Part shown: piece by piece, positions 15,999 to 22,746 of the stretch
How positions within the stretch are numbered: position 1 is the stretch's first letter
How the letters are laid out: each line of letters starts with the position of its first letter
Made by a program: the position numbers and the translations under genes
From: an uncultured Clostridia bacterium
GTDB taxonomy: Bacteria > Bacillota > Clostridia > TANB77 > CAG-508
Length of the DNA stretch: 24,956 bases
Direction: 5' to 3'
Assembly (NCBI GenBank): GCA_934155625.1
Contig: CAKPHD010000023.1
Coordinates: forward strand, 1-24,956
The notes under the pieces: generated by a model
What the model saw: the letters and a program-made list of their open reading frames with translations, nothing else
Databases searched by the model: none
Told to the model about the DNA's origin: nothing

Positions 15999-16067
15999 AT
16001 AATAGCAATCAGTTATGTAAATAATTGATAAGAGACAATAAAAAAATTATCATAGGTGGGGGAAAAA

Positions 16068-16949
16068 ATGGAAGAACAATTAAACTTATTTTTTGGATTT
16101 TTAGAGAATGAAAAGAAAGTGTCAGCAAATACACTTCAATCATATAAGAGAGATTTAAAACAATTTGAAAAATACTTAGAAACAAGCGAAGAAAAATACA
16201 AAGATTTGACAGACGAAGGAATAAAAGACTATATAAAATACATGCAAGAAGAAGGAAAAAAGCCATCAACAATATCAAGAGGATTAGCTTCAATAAGATC
16301 ATTTTATCAATACGAGGCAAAAAATAAAGTAGTAGAGAAAGACCCAACAGAAGGAATTCAATCACCTAAAATAGAAAAAAGAGTACCAAGTGTATTAACA
16401 TCAAGTGAAGTAGCATTATTATTAGACCAACCTAAAAATATTGACTTAAAAGGAACAAGAGATAAGGCAATGTTAGAATTTGCATATGCTACAGGAATGA
16501 GAGTAACAGAAATAATATCATTAAATGTAGAAGACATAAATTTAGAAACAGGATATGCAACATGTAAAAATGGAAAAAAAGAAAGAACAGTACCAATTGG
16601 AGAAATGTCATTAAAAGCATTAAAAGATTATATGGTAAATGCTAGACATACAATGATAAAAGATGATAAAGAACAAGCATTATTTGTAAATGTAAATGGA
16701 CAACGTTTAACAAGACAAGGATTTTGGAAAATTATAAAATATTATAAAGAACAAGCACACATAGATAAGGATATAACACCACATGTTTTAAGACATTCAT
16801 TTGCAACACATTTATTACAAAATGGAGCAGACTTAAAGTCAATCCAAACAATGCTTGGACACTCAGACATATTGTCAACTCAAATATATATGCAATTTCA
16901 AGACGAATCATTAAAAAACGTATATAAAAAAGCTCATCCAAGAGCATAA
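16068..16949 (+). CDS. xerD: Tyrosine recombinase XerD
   Basis: XerD is a site-specific tyrosine recombinase that resolves chromosome dimers at dif together with a partner recombinase. The 293 residues divide into an N-terminal SAM-like core-binding domain (about 1-95: FLENEKKVSANTLQSYKRDL, STISRGLASIRSFYQY) and a catalytic domain. All active-site residues are visible: Arg145 in ATGMRVTEI, a lysine at 170-171, His239 and Arg242 in HVLRHSFATH, His265 in LGHSDILS and Tyr274 in TQIYMQ. ATG 16068 follows GGTGGGGG at proper spacing; the GTG 16056 lies within that site. Linkage to spoIIM favours XerD over XerC or a phage integrase. A terminator follows 25 bp downstream. Confidence 0.95.
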   Translation: MEEQLNLFFGFLENEKKVSANTLQSYKRDLKQFEKYLETSEEKYKDLTDEGIKDYIKYMQEEGKKPSTISRGLASIRSFYQYEAKNKVVEKDPTEGIQSPKIEKRVPSVLTSSEVALLLDQPKNIDLKGTRDKAMLEFAYATGMRVTEIISLNVEDINLETGYATCKNGKKERTVPIGEMSLKALKDYMVNARHTMIKDDKEQALFVNVNGQRLTRQGFWKIIKYYKEQAHIDKDITPHVLRHSFATHLLQNGADLKSIQTMLGHSDILSTQIYMQFQDESLKNVYKKAHPRA

Positions 16950-16974
16950 AGAAAAACAAAGTTAAAGTTATAGA

Positions 16975-17005
16975 AAGGTTGCCTGCGAATCGGGTGGCCT
17001 TTTTT
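16975..17005 (+). terminator. Intrinsic terminator after xerD
   Basis: An 11-bp stem with several G-U pairs (16975-16985 with 16991-17001) closes a CGAAT loop and is followed by a T-run (17000-17005). It isolates spoIIM-xerD from the repeat-rich region that follows. Confidence 0.88.
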
Positions 17006-17014
17006 GTGTTGAGA

Positions 17015-17129
17015 ATTTGTGACATTTGGGACATTTGTGACATTTGGGACCGGTTCTTAAAAGTACCAAAAAAGGTACCGTTGGGAACCATTCTTGATGG
17101 TACTTTTAAGAACCGGTCCCATCCGTCAC
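17015..17129. repeat. Tandem 18-bp duplication and a large inverted repeat pair
   Basis: Two exact 18-bp copies (17015-17032 and 17033-17050, ATTTGTGACATTTGGGAC) lead into an inverted pair of repeat-family units. The arms 17045-17067 and 17099-17121 are perfect 23-bp reverse complements (cores GGGACCGGTTCT at 17046-17057 and AGAACCGGTCCC at 17109-17120). GTGAC (17037-17041) and GTCAC (17125-17129) extend the pairing past a 3-nt bubble. The 31-nt loop holds another GGTACC and a degenerate GGGAACCATTCT. It differs from an intrinsic terminator in having no T-run. It forms part of the 348-bp gap between xerD and the glycosyltransferase pair. Confidence 0.9.
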
Positions 17130-17190
17130 AAAATAAGTTTAAATATTCTTGCAATTTTATAGGTATTATAGTAAAATAATGAAAAAAATG

Positions 17191-17280
17191 AACCGATAGG
17201 AACCATTCTTGGGGTACCGCAGAGAACCGGTCCCAAAAGTACCAAAAAATGTACGAAAGAGAACCGGTCCCAAAAGTACC
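17191..17280 (-). repeat. GGTACC/GGGACCGGTTCT repeat, two reverse units plus degenerate unit
   Basis: Here the units run in the reverse orientation. Unit 17213-17243 has GGTACC at one end, the core AGAACCGGTCCC at 17223-17234 and AGTACC at the other. Unit 17251-17280 has its core at 17260-17271. The cores are 37 bp apart. A degenerate stretch (AACCGATAGGAACCATTCTT, 17191-17210) precedes. The array ends about 6 bp before the AAGGAG of the next gene. Nothing recognisable lies in 17130-17190, which is AT-rich. Confidence 0.88.
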
Positions 17281-17297
17281 AAAATAAGGAGAAAAAA

Positions 17298-17774
17298 GTG
17301 GAAAAGAAAAAAGTATTATTTATATCAAGCACAGGTGGACATTTTAATGAATTACAACAATTGAGCCCATTATTTAAAAAATATGATTATCATATAATAA
17401 CTGAAAAAGATAATGCTACTAAAGGTGCAAAAGAAAAATATGGTGATAAAATTTCTTATTTACCATATGGAACGAGAAAAAAGTTATTTAGATATATTTT
17501 TGTATATTTTTATTTATGCTTAAAAACTATATATTTATATTTTAAAATAAGACCTAAATATATAGTTACAACAGGAACTCATACAGCAGGTCCAATGTGC
17601 TATTTAGGAAAATTATTTGGAAGCAAAATTATTTATATTGAGACATTTGCTAATAGAAACAGAAAAACTGCTACAGGTAGGTTGATTTATCCTATTGCTG
17701 ATTTGTTTATTGTACAATGGGAAGATATGCTAAAAATATATCCTAAAGCTGTGTATGGAGGTGCAATATATTAA
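17298..17774 (+). CDS. Alg14/EpsE/Cps14F-like glycosyltransferase subunit
   Basis: This 158-residue protein resembles the Alg14-type membrane-anchoring and acceptor-binding half of a split GT28-type glycosyltransferase, as in streptococcal Cps14F and EPS proteins. Visible features are the N-terminal Rossmann start VLFISSTGGHFNEL (6-19), a central hydrophobic stretch around YIFVYFYLCLKTIYLYF that should sit on or in the membrane, and YIVTTGTHTAGPMCYLGKLFG followed by IIYIETFANRNRKTATGRL. It starts at GTG 17298, supported by AAGGAG (17286-17291) 6 bp upstream. Its TAA overlaps the ATG of the next gene (TAATG), so the halves are translationally coupled. It probably adds a sugar to a lipid-linked oligosaccharide; the sugar is unknown. 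Confidence 0.88.
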   Translation: MEKKKVLFISSTGGHFNELQQLSPLFKKYDYHIITEKDNATKGAKEKYGDKISYLPYGTRKKLFRYIFVYFYLCLKTIYLYFKIRPKYIVTTGTHTAGPMCYLGKLFGSKIIYIETFANRNRKTATGRLIYPIADLFIVQWEDMLKIYPKAVYGGAIY

Positions 17775-18253
17775 TGATATTAGTTATGTTAGGAACGCAG
17801 AATAACAGCTTTCATAGATTGCTAGAAGAAATTGATAAATTAATTATTGATGGAAAGATTAACGAAGAAGTAGTAGTGCAAGCTGGTTATACTAAATATG
17901 AATCAAGAAATATGAAAATAATTGATTTTGCATCAAGTGAGGAAATAGAAAGATTGGAACAGAAAGCTGATTGTATAATAACTCATGGGGGAGTTGGGTC
18001 AATAATAGGTTCAATAGAAAAAGGAAAAAAAGTAATTGCTGTTCCAAGATTAAAACAGTATGGAGAACATGTAAATGACCATCAACTAGATATTGTGGAA
18101 TCTTTTGATAAGTTAGGATATATTATAGGAATTACAGATGTTTCTCAATTAGAAAAAGCATTGAAGAAAGTTGAGACATTTGAGCCTAAAGAATATATTC
18201 AAAATACAGGAAATATTATTAAGATTGTGGAAAATTTTATTGATAATAATTAA
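17774..18253 (+). CDS. Alg13/EpsF/Cps14G-like glycosyltransferase catalytic subunit
   Basis: The 159-residue protein corresponds to the C-terminal, nucleotide-sugar-binding half of a GT28 enzyme, as in Alg13 and Cps14G. It begins MILVMLGTQNNSFHRLL, typical of this half (VxVGTxxxxFxRLL). It then carries the sugar-nucleotide motif ADCIITHGGVGSIIGSIEKGKKVIAVPR, followed by GEHVNDHQLDIVESF. The two halves together make one enzyme, likely active at the cytoplasmic face on an exopolysaccharide or capsule lipid intermediate. No other polysaccharide genes lie nearby, so this is an isolated pair. It is flanked on both sides by repeat arrays in the same (reverse) orientation. Confidence 0.9.
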   Translation: MILVMLGTQNNSFHRLLEEIDKLIIDGKINEEVVVQAGYTKYESRNMKIIDFASSEEIERLEQKADCIITHGGVGSIIGSIEKGKKVIAVPRLKQYGEHVNDHQLDIVESFDKLGYIIGITDVSQLEKALKKVETFEPKEYIQNTGNIIKIVENFIDNN

Positions 18254-18255
18254 AT

Positions 18256-18360
18256 GTTACTTTTAAGAACCGGTCCCAAAAGTACCAAAAATGGTACCGC
18301 AGAGAACCGGTCCCAAAAGTAACAAAAATGGTACCGTAGAGAACCGGTCCCAAAAGTACC
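18256..18360 (-). repeat. GGTACC/GGGACCGGTTCT repeat, three reverse units
   Basis: Three units lie in reverse orientation at 18256-18286, 18293-18323 and 18330-18360, with cores AGAACCGGTCCC at 18266-18277, 18303-18314 and 18340-18351. The spacing is exactly 37 bp twice, from 31-bp units separated by 6-bp A-rich linkers. This is the most regular array in the window. It begins two bases after the stop of the Alg13-like gene. It is not CRISPR: the linkers are too short and not unique spacers. Confidence 0.92.
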
Positions 18361-18427
18361 AAATAAAAATTTACAAAAAATTTACAAAGAAAAGAAAAAG
18401 AAAGAAATAAGAAGAAAAATGATAGAA

Positions 18428-18463
18428 AAGCAGAAAAAAACAAAATTTTCTGCTTAATTTTTT
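18428..18463 (+). terminator. Intrinsic terminator upstream of ftsE
   Basis: AAGCAGAAAA (18428-18437) pairs with TTTTCTGCTT (18446-18455) over 10 bp with an 8-nt A-rich loop, followed by AATTTTTT. The stem is AT-rich, so it is of moderate strength. It lies between the repeat array and the ftsE promoter in a 335-bp gap; 18361-18427 is an A-rich stretch without other features. Confidence 0.75.
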
Positions 18464-18474
18464 GTCAATAAGTG

Positions 18475-18503
18475 TTGCAAAAAAAAAGTATTATTGATAT
18501 GAT
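18475..18503 (+). promoter_or_regulatory. Probable promoter for the ftsEX operon
   Basis: TTGCAA (18475-18480) and TATGAT (18498-18503) are 17 bp apart, with TG at 18495-18496 forming an extended -10. A leader of about 80 nt of A-rich sequence follows before ftsE, with no hairpin of note. Confidence 0.6.
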
Positions 18504-18588
18504 ATGTAAGAATGAAAATGATATATAGCCAGAGCATAAATAAACATAAAAAAACAAAAAATATAAATAAAGAAAAGGAAAAAATAAA

Positions 18589-19275
18589 ATGATAGAGTTT
18601 AAAAACGTAAGCAAAAGATATAGTACAGGTACAGAAGCTGTAAAGAATGCAAGTTTTAAAATTGAGAAAGGAGATTTTGCATTTTTAGTAGGAACATCAG
18701 GTAGTGGAAAGTCAACATTAATTAAGTTGATATTAAAAGAAGAGGAGCCAACATCAGGAAATATTATAATAAATGGAAAAGATACAACATTTTTAAAGAA
18801 AAGTAAAGTTCCATATTTGCGTAGAAGTATGGGAGTTGTATTCCAAGACTTCAGATTATTACCAGATAAAACAGTATACGAAAATGTAGCATTTGCGATG
18901 TATATAGTAAAGGCTACTCCAAGACATATCCGTAGACAAGTGCCAATGGTTTTATCATTAGTAGGGTTAAGTGGAAAAGCTAAGATGTATCCAAATGAGC
19001 TATCTGGAGGGGAGCAACAAAGAGTTGCATTAGCAAGAGCATTAGTAAATAATCCATCAATGCTAATTGCAGACGAGCCAACAGGAAACTTAGATCCAGA
19101 TACAGCATGGGATATAATGAATTTGTTAAACGAAATAAACATGAGAGGAACAACTGTAGTTGTAGCAACACACGCCAAAGATATAGTAGACCAAATGAAG
19201 AAAAGAGTTATACACATACATAAAGGCGTAATTGTAAAAGATGATGAAAAAGGTGGGTATGATTGTGAGATTTAA
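18589..19275 (+). CDS. ftsE: Cell division ATP-binding protein FtsE
   Basis: FtsE is the ABC ATPase of the FtsEX complex, which signals across the membrane to activate peptidoglycan hydrolases at the division site or side wall. The 228-residue protein shows Walker A GTSGSGKST (35-43), the Q-loop at Gln86 (VVFQDFRLLPDKTVYENV, an FtsE hallmark), signature LSGGEQQR (138-145), Walker B MLIADEP (158-164) with Glu163 and the H-loop His195. AAAAGGA lies about 9 bp upstream of the ATG. Its 3' end overlaps the start of ftsX by 11 bp. The operon continues with two M23 proteins that are the likely targets. Confidence 0.97.
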   Translation: MIEFKNVSKRYSTGTEAVKNASFKIEKGDFAFLVGTSGSGKSTLIKLILKEEEPTSGNIIINGKDTTFLKKSKVPYLRRSMGVVFQDFRLLPDKTVYENVAFAMYIVKATPRHIRRQVPMVLSLVGLSGKAKMYPNELSGGEQQRVALARALVNNPSMLIADEPTGNLDPDTAWDIMNLLNEINMRGTTVVVATHAKDIVDQMKKRVIHIHKGVIVKDDEKGGYDCEI

Positions 19276-20158
19276 TGTATTAAATTATTTAATAGGAGAA
19301 GGAATTAGAAATTTATTTAAAAATAAAAAATCAACAATGTCATCATTAATGATAATGTGTGCAACAATGTTGATATTTGGATTATTTTTCGTAATAGGAG
19401 AAAATTTGAATGCGTTTGTAGAAAATGTAGCAGATGCACAAGAAATTAGGGTAATAATAGATAATGATGCAACAGATAGTGAAATAGAAGAAGTAGGAAA
19501 CGAAATACTTGGAATTGATGGAGTAAAAAGTGCAGAATTCGTCTCAAAAGATGATGCATTAGATTATATGAAAGATATGTTAGGAGATGACTTACTAGAA
19601 GGATATTCAGAAAGAAACATATTATCTGCAGCATATAATGTAACATTAACAGACTTAAAATTAAATGATGATGTACAAGATAGTATAAATCAACTTCCAC
19701 ATGTAAAGAAAATAGTATCAAGCAATCAAGTAATATCACAAATAATCAGCTTGGCAAAAGGTGTAAGAATAATTACAGCTGGAATATTAGCATTATTGAT
19801 AGTAATATCTGTATCAATAATAACAAACACAATAAAATTGGCAGTACATTCAAGAAGAAAAGAAATTTCAATTATGAAATATGTAGGAGCAACAAATAGT
19901 TTTATTAGATGGCCGTTTTTAGTAGAAGGTATAATAATAGGAATTGTTTCTGGATTATTATCAGTCGCACTAATAGGAGGAGCATATACAGGAATTGCTC
20001 ACAAATTAGCAGAAACATCATTCTTACAAATGGCAAATTGGACGTTACTAAACTTCTCTGACATGTTCAATTTAATATTAATAGTATATTTAGGATTAGG
20101 AATTGGAATCGGTATACTAGGAAGTAGTATCTCAATGAGAAAATACCTAGAAGTTTAA
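19265..20158 (+). CDS. ftsX: Cell division membrane protein FtsX
   Basis: FtsX is the four-helix membrane partner of FtsE; its large first external loop contacts coiled-coil hydrolases such as PcsB or CwlO. From GTG 19265 the protein has 297 residues: TM1 (about 27-46), an external domain (about 47-165), then three helices (about 172-195, 213-240, 262-287). Landmarks are GEGIRNLFKNKKS before TM1 and RRKEISIMKYVGATNSFIRWPFLVEG in the FtsX/MacB-type core. Alternative starts are ATG 19241, 19244 and 19259. GTG 19265 is preferred because AAGGTGGG (19250-19257) lies 7 bp before it and the N-terminus then aligns with the usual MxFRxxxYFIxEG, but the choice is not certain. Confidence 0.95.
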   Translation: MRFNVLNYLIGEGIRNLFKNKKSTMSSLMIMCATMLIFGLFFVIGENLNAFVENVADAQEIRVIIDNDATDSEIEEVGNEILGIDGVKSAEFVSKDDALDYMKDMLGDDLLEGYSERNILSAAYNVTLTDLKLNDDVQDSINQLPHVKKIVSSNQVISQIISLAKGVRIITAGILALLIVISVSIITNTIKLAVHSRRKEISIMKYVGATNSFIRWPFLVEGIIIGIVSGLLSVALIGGAYTGIAHKLAETSFLQMANWTLLNFSDMFNLILIVYLGLGIGIGILGSSISMRKYLEV

Positions 20159-20186
20159 TTAAATAGAAAGGGTGAAAGGTAGAAAA

Positions 20187-21386
20187 ATGCGTAGGCTTAT
20201 AACAATAATTTTAATATTAGTAATAACTTGTAGCCTATGTATTTGCGTACACGCACAAGACCTTACAGAATTACAAGAGCAATCAAGTCAATTAACACAG
20301 GCGATAGATGAATCTAATAATAGATTACAAGCAGTGCAAGATGAGTTATCTACTAATATGCAAGAATTACAAAATTTAGATAATCAGATTGCACAATCAC
20401 AAGATGAATTGAATAATATTAACACAAATATAAATGACTTGATGAAACAAATAAGTGAAAATGAAGAAAAACTTTCAAAAACGCAAGAAGAATTTGATAA
20501 AATTCAAGTTTTATTAGATGCAAGAATTATAAAAATGTATGAAACACCAAAATTTGAATTTTTACAAGTAATATTAGCCTCTAAAAATGTAACAGAATTT
20601 TTATCAACATATTATGCAATGAAAGAATTAGCAGAATCTGACAAAGAATTATTAGACACAGTAAAAAAACAAAAAGATGATATAGAAACAACAAAAAAAA
20701 TATTAGCAGAAAAAAAGCAACAAGTAGTAACAAACAAACAAACACAACAGAAGAAAGCTCAGGTGTTAGCAAATACAAAAACAATGAGACAATATTATAT
20801 AAGTAAATTATCAACAGAAGAACAGGAGCTACAAGCCAAAATAGATGAATACAATAATCAAGTATCAACTATAGAAGCAGAAATAAAATTAATGGCTTTA
20901 AATAGTATTAGTGCAGACTATATTGGTGGGGCATTAACTTGGCCAATACCAGGTTATACAACAATCACATCAGAATATGGAATGAGAGTCCATCCCATAA
21001 CCGGAGCATATAAGTTACATACAGGAACAGATATAGGAGCTCCAATGGGGGCAGACTTTGTTGCAATGGCTAAAGGAGTTGTAACAAAAGCATCTATGAC
21101 TCCTGCATATGGAAATATGGTAATAATTGATCATGGAGGAGGAGTTCAAACACTATATGCGCACGGTAGTGAAATTTTAGTACAAGTAGGGCAAGAAGTT
21201 GAGGCTGGTACACCAGTCTTAAAAGTGGGGTCAACAGGCTATTCTACAGGACCACATGCTCATTTTGAAATAAGAATAAATGGACAACCAGTAAATCCAA
21301 TGGATTATTTATTAAATAAAGATGAGTTACAAAAAATTACTCAAAAGAATGAAAATAACCAAGAAGAAACAAATGTTGAAGAATAA
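20187..21386 (+). CDS. Secreted coiled-coil M23 peptidase, PcsB/CwlO/EnvC-like (copy 1)
   Basis: This is a probable FtsEX-controlled peptidoglycan hydrolase of 399 residues. A signal peptide (about 1-23, ending CVHA before QDLTEL) precedes a long coiled coil (about 26-235). The coil is interrupted by a hydrophobic segment (KFEFLQVILASKNVTEFLSTYYAMKEL, 122-148) like the FtsX-interaction region of PcsB. A LytM/M23 domain (about 250-376) has all zinc and catalytic residues: His278 and Asp282 in HTGTD, His326 in YAH, and His357/His359 in PHAHFE, so it should be active. ATG 20187 follows AAAGGTAG; the GTG 20172 is less likely. It sits 28 bp after ftsX, in the same operon. Several extra Cys lie in the signal peptide, but no clear lipobox is seen. 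Confidence 0.92.
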   Translation: MRRLITIILILVITCSLCICVHAQDLTELQEQSSQLTQAIDESNNRLQAVQDELSTNMQELQNLDNQIAQSQDELNNINTNINDLMKQISENEEKLSKTQEEFDKIQVLLDARIIKMYETPKFEFLQVILASKNVTEFLSTYYAMKELAESDKELLDTVKKQKDDIETTKKILAEKKQQVVTNKQTQQKKAQVLANTKTMRQYYISKLSTEEQELQAKIDEYNNQVSTIEAEIKLMALNSISADYIGGALTWPIPGYTTITSEYGMRVHPITGAYKLHTGTDIGAPMGADFVAMAKGVVTKASMTPAYGNMVIIDHGGGVQTLYAHGSEILVQVGQEVEAGTPVLKVGSTGYSTGPHAHFEIRINGQPVNPMDYLLNKDELQKITQKNENNQEETNVEE

Positions 21387-21413
21387 AATATAATATAGAG
21401 AGGAAGAATTATA

Positions 21414-22718
21414 ATGAAAAAAACTTTAGCAAAAATAATTGGGGTTACAATAATAATGATATTACTTTTACAAAATTCACAAGTATTTGCAACGACAAAA
21501 AAAGAGTTAGAACAACAAAAACAGGCAACTAGAAGTGAAGCAAAAAAGCAACAAGCTGAAAACAATAATAAAATAGATGAGGCACAAGAAAAGAAAGAAG
21601 AAATTGCAAATGAGAAATCAGAAACAATGAAAACAGTAGAAAATCTTATATCTAAAATATCTGATGCTGAAACAGAAGTTGATGATTTGAATGATAAAGT
21701 AAAGAGCTTACAAACGCAAATATCAAATAAAGAAAAAGACATACAACAAATGGAAGCAGAATATACTAAACAAGAAGAGTTGCTTGATACAAGAATTGTA
21801 GCAATATATGAAAGAAGTCAAACTTCATTTTTAGATGTTGTTTTAAATGCATCAAGTATGACAGATGCATTATCAAAATATTATGCAGCATCTGAATTGT
21901 TTGAATCTGATAAAGAGTTAATTCAGTCTACAAAAGACCAAAAGGCTAAAATTGAAAACGAAAAAACTGAATTAGAGAACAATAAAAAAGATTTAGATTC
22001 ATCATTATCTGAACAAAAAGCAAAAGTTAATGAATTGCAATCTTTAAAAAATGAAAAACAAAGTTATGCTGATAAATTAACACAAGATGAAAAGGCTGTA
22101 CAAAAAGAAATTGAAGAATTACAAGCAGATAATAAACAAATCGAAGCAGATGTAAAAGCTGCAGAAAAGAAATTTGCAGCACAAATAGCAGAGTTAGAAA
22201 AACAAAATGCTTCAAATAATAGTGGAAAAAACAATAATAGTAATAGCAATAGTAGTAATAACAATAGTTCAAATTCAGGAGGAAATACATCTTCTGGTTC
22301 AGGATATTTTATGAGACCGATATCAGGAGGTTCAATATCAGCAAATGGTTATTATCCATCAAGTGGAAAATTCCATGGAGCTATAGATTATGCTGTATCA
22401 CCTGGAACAACAGTTATGGCAGCAGCTGATGGTGTAGTAATGACAACGGCAGACTTATCATCAAGCTATGGAACTCATGTTGTAATAAGACATGCAAATG
22501 GAACGCAAACATATTATGGACATGGAACTAGAGGTTCTATATGTGTAAGACCTGGACAGATAGTAAAAAAAGGTGAAAAAATAATGCTAAGTGGCAGTAC
22601 AGGAAATTCATCTGGACCACATTTACATTTTGAAGTAAGAGTATCACCATATAGTTACAAATATAGTGCAACAGCATATGGGCAAGACTGTAGAGTTGAT
22701 CCAAACAGATATATGTAA
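21414..22718 (+). CDS. Secreted coiled-coil M23 peptidase, PcsB/CwlO/EnvC-like (copy 2)
   Basis: This 434-residue paralogue of the preceding gene has a signal peptide (about 1-26, ending QVFA) and a coiled coil (about 28-264). The equivalent hydrophobic break TSFLDVVLNASSMTDALSKYYAASELF occupies about 137-163. A low-complexity Asn/Ser/Gly linker (about 265-298) leads to a C-terminal LytM/M23 domain. Zinc residues are present: His321 and Asp325 in HGAID, His370 in YGH, and His403/His405 in PHLHFE. The shared pattern 'LLDxRIxxxYE...SxYYAxxELxESDKEL' in both copies shows duplication; the catalytic domains have diverged and only this copy has the Asn/Ser linker. GAGAGGAAG precedes the ATG. It lies 27 bp after copy 1. 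Whether both answer to FtsEX is inference. Confidence 0.92.
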   Translation: MKKTLAKIIGVTIIMILLLQNSQVFATTKKELEQQKQATRSEAKKQQAENNNKIDEAQEKKEEIANEKSETMKTVENLISKISDAETEVDDLNDKVKSLQTQISNKEKDIQQMEAEYTKQEELLDTRIVAIYERSQTSFLDVVLNASSMTDALSKYYAASELFESDKELIQSTKDQKAKIENEKTELENNKKDLDSSLSEQKAKVNELQSLKNEKQSYADKLTQDEKAVQKEIEELQADNKQIEADVKAAEKKFAAQIAELEKQNASNNSGKNNNSNSNSSNNNSSNSGGNTSSGSGYFMRPISGGSISANGYYPSSGKFHGAIDYAVSPGTTVMAAADGVVMTTADLSSSYGTHVVIRHANGTQTYYGHGTRGSICVRPGQIVKKGEKIMLSGSTGNSSGPHLHFEVRVSPYSYKYSATAYGQDCRVDPNRYM

Positions 22719-22746
22719 AATTAATATTAGAAAGGCAATTTAAAAC

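Noticed and set aside
16068..16949. Tyrosine recombinase as the integrase of a mobile element
   Set aside because: It has XerD length and motifs and sits beside spoIIM as in other Firmicutes. No tRNA or attachment-site duplication or phage genes are seen.
17037..17129. Large hairpin as an intrinsic terminator
   Set aside because: No T-run follows either arm and a clear terminator already lies at 16975-17005.
16979..17179. 66-codon + strand ORF with the period ICDIWDICDIWD
   Set aside because: It starts inside the xerD terminator and reads through the 18-bp tandem duplication and repeat units. It has no Shine-Dalgarno, so it is a by-product of the repeats.
18256..18360. Regular array that might be a CRISPR
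   Set aside because: Linkers are only 6 bp, A-rich and similar, with no spacer-length unique sequence and no cas genes nearby.
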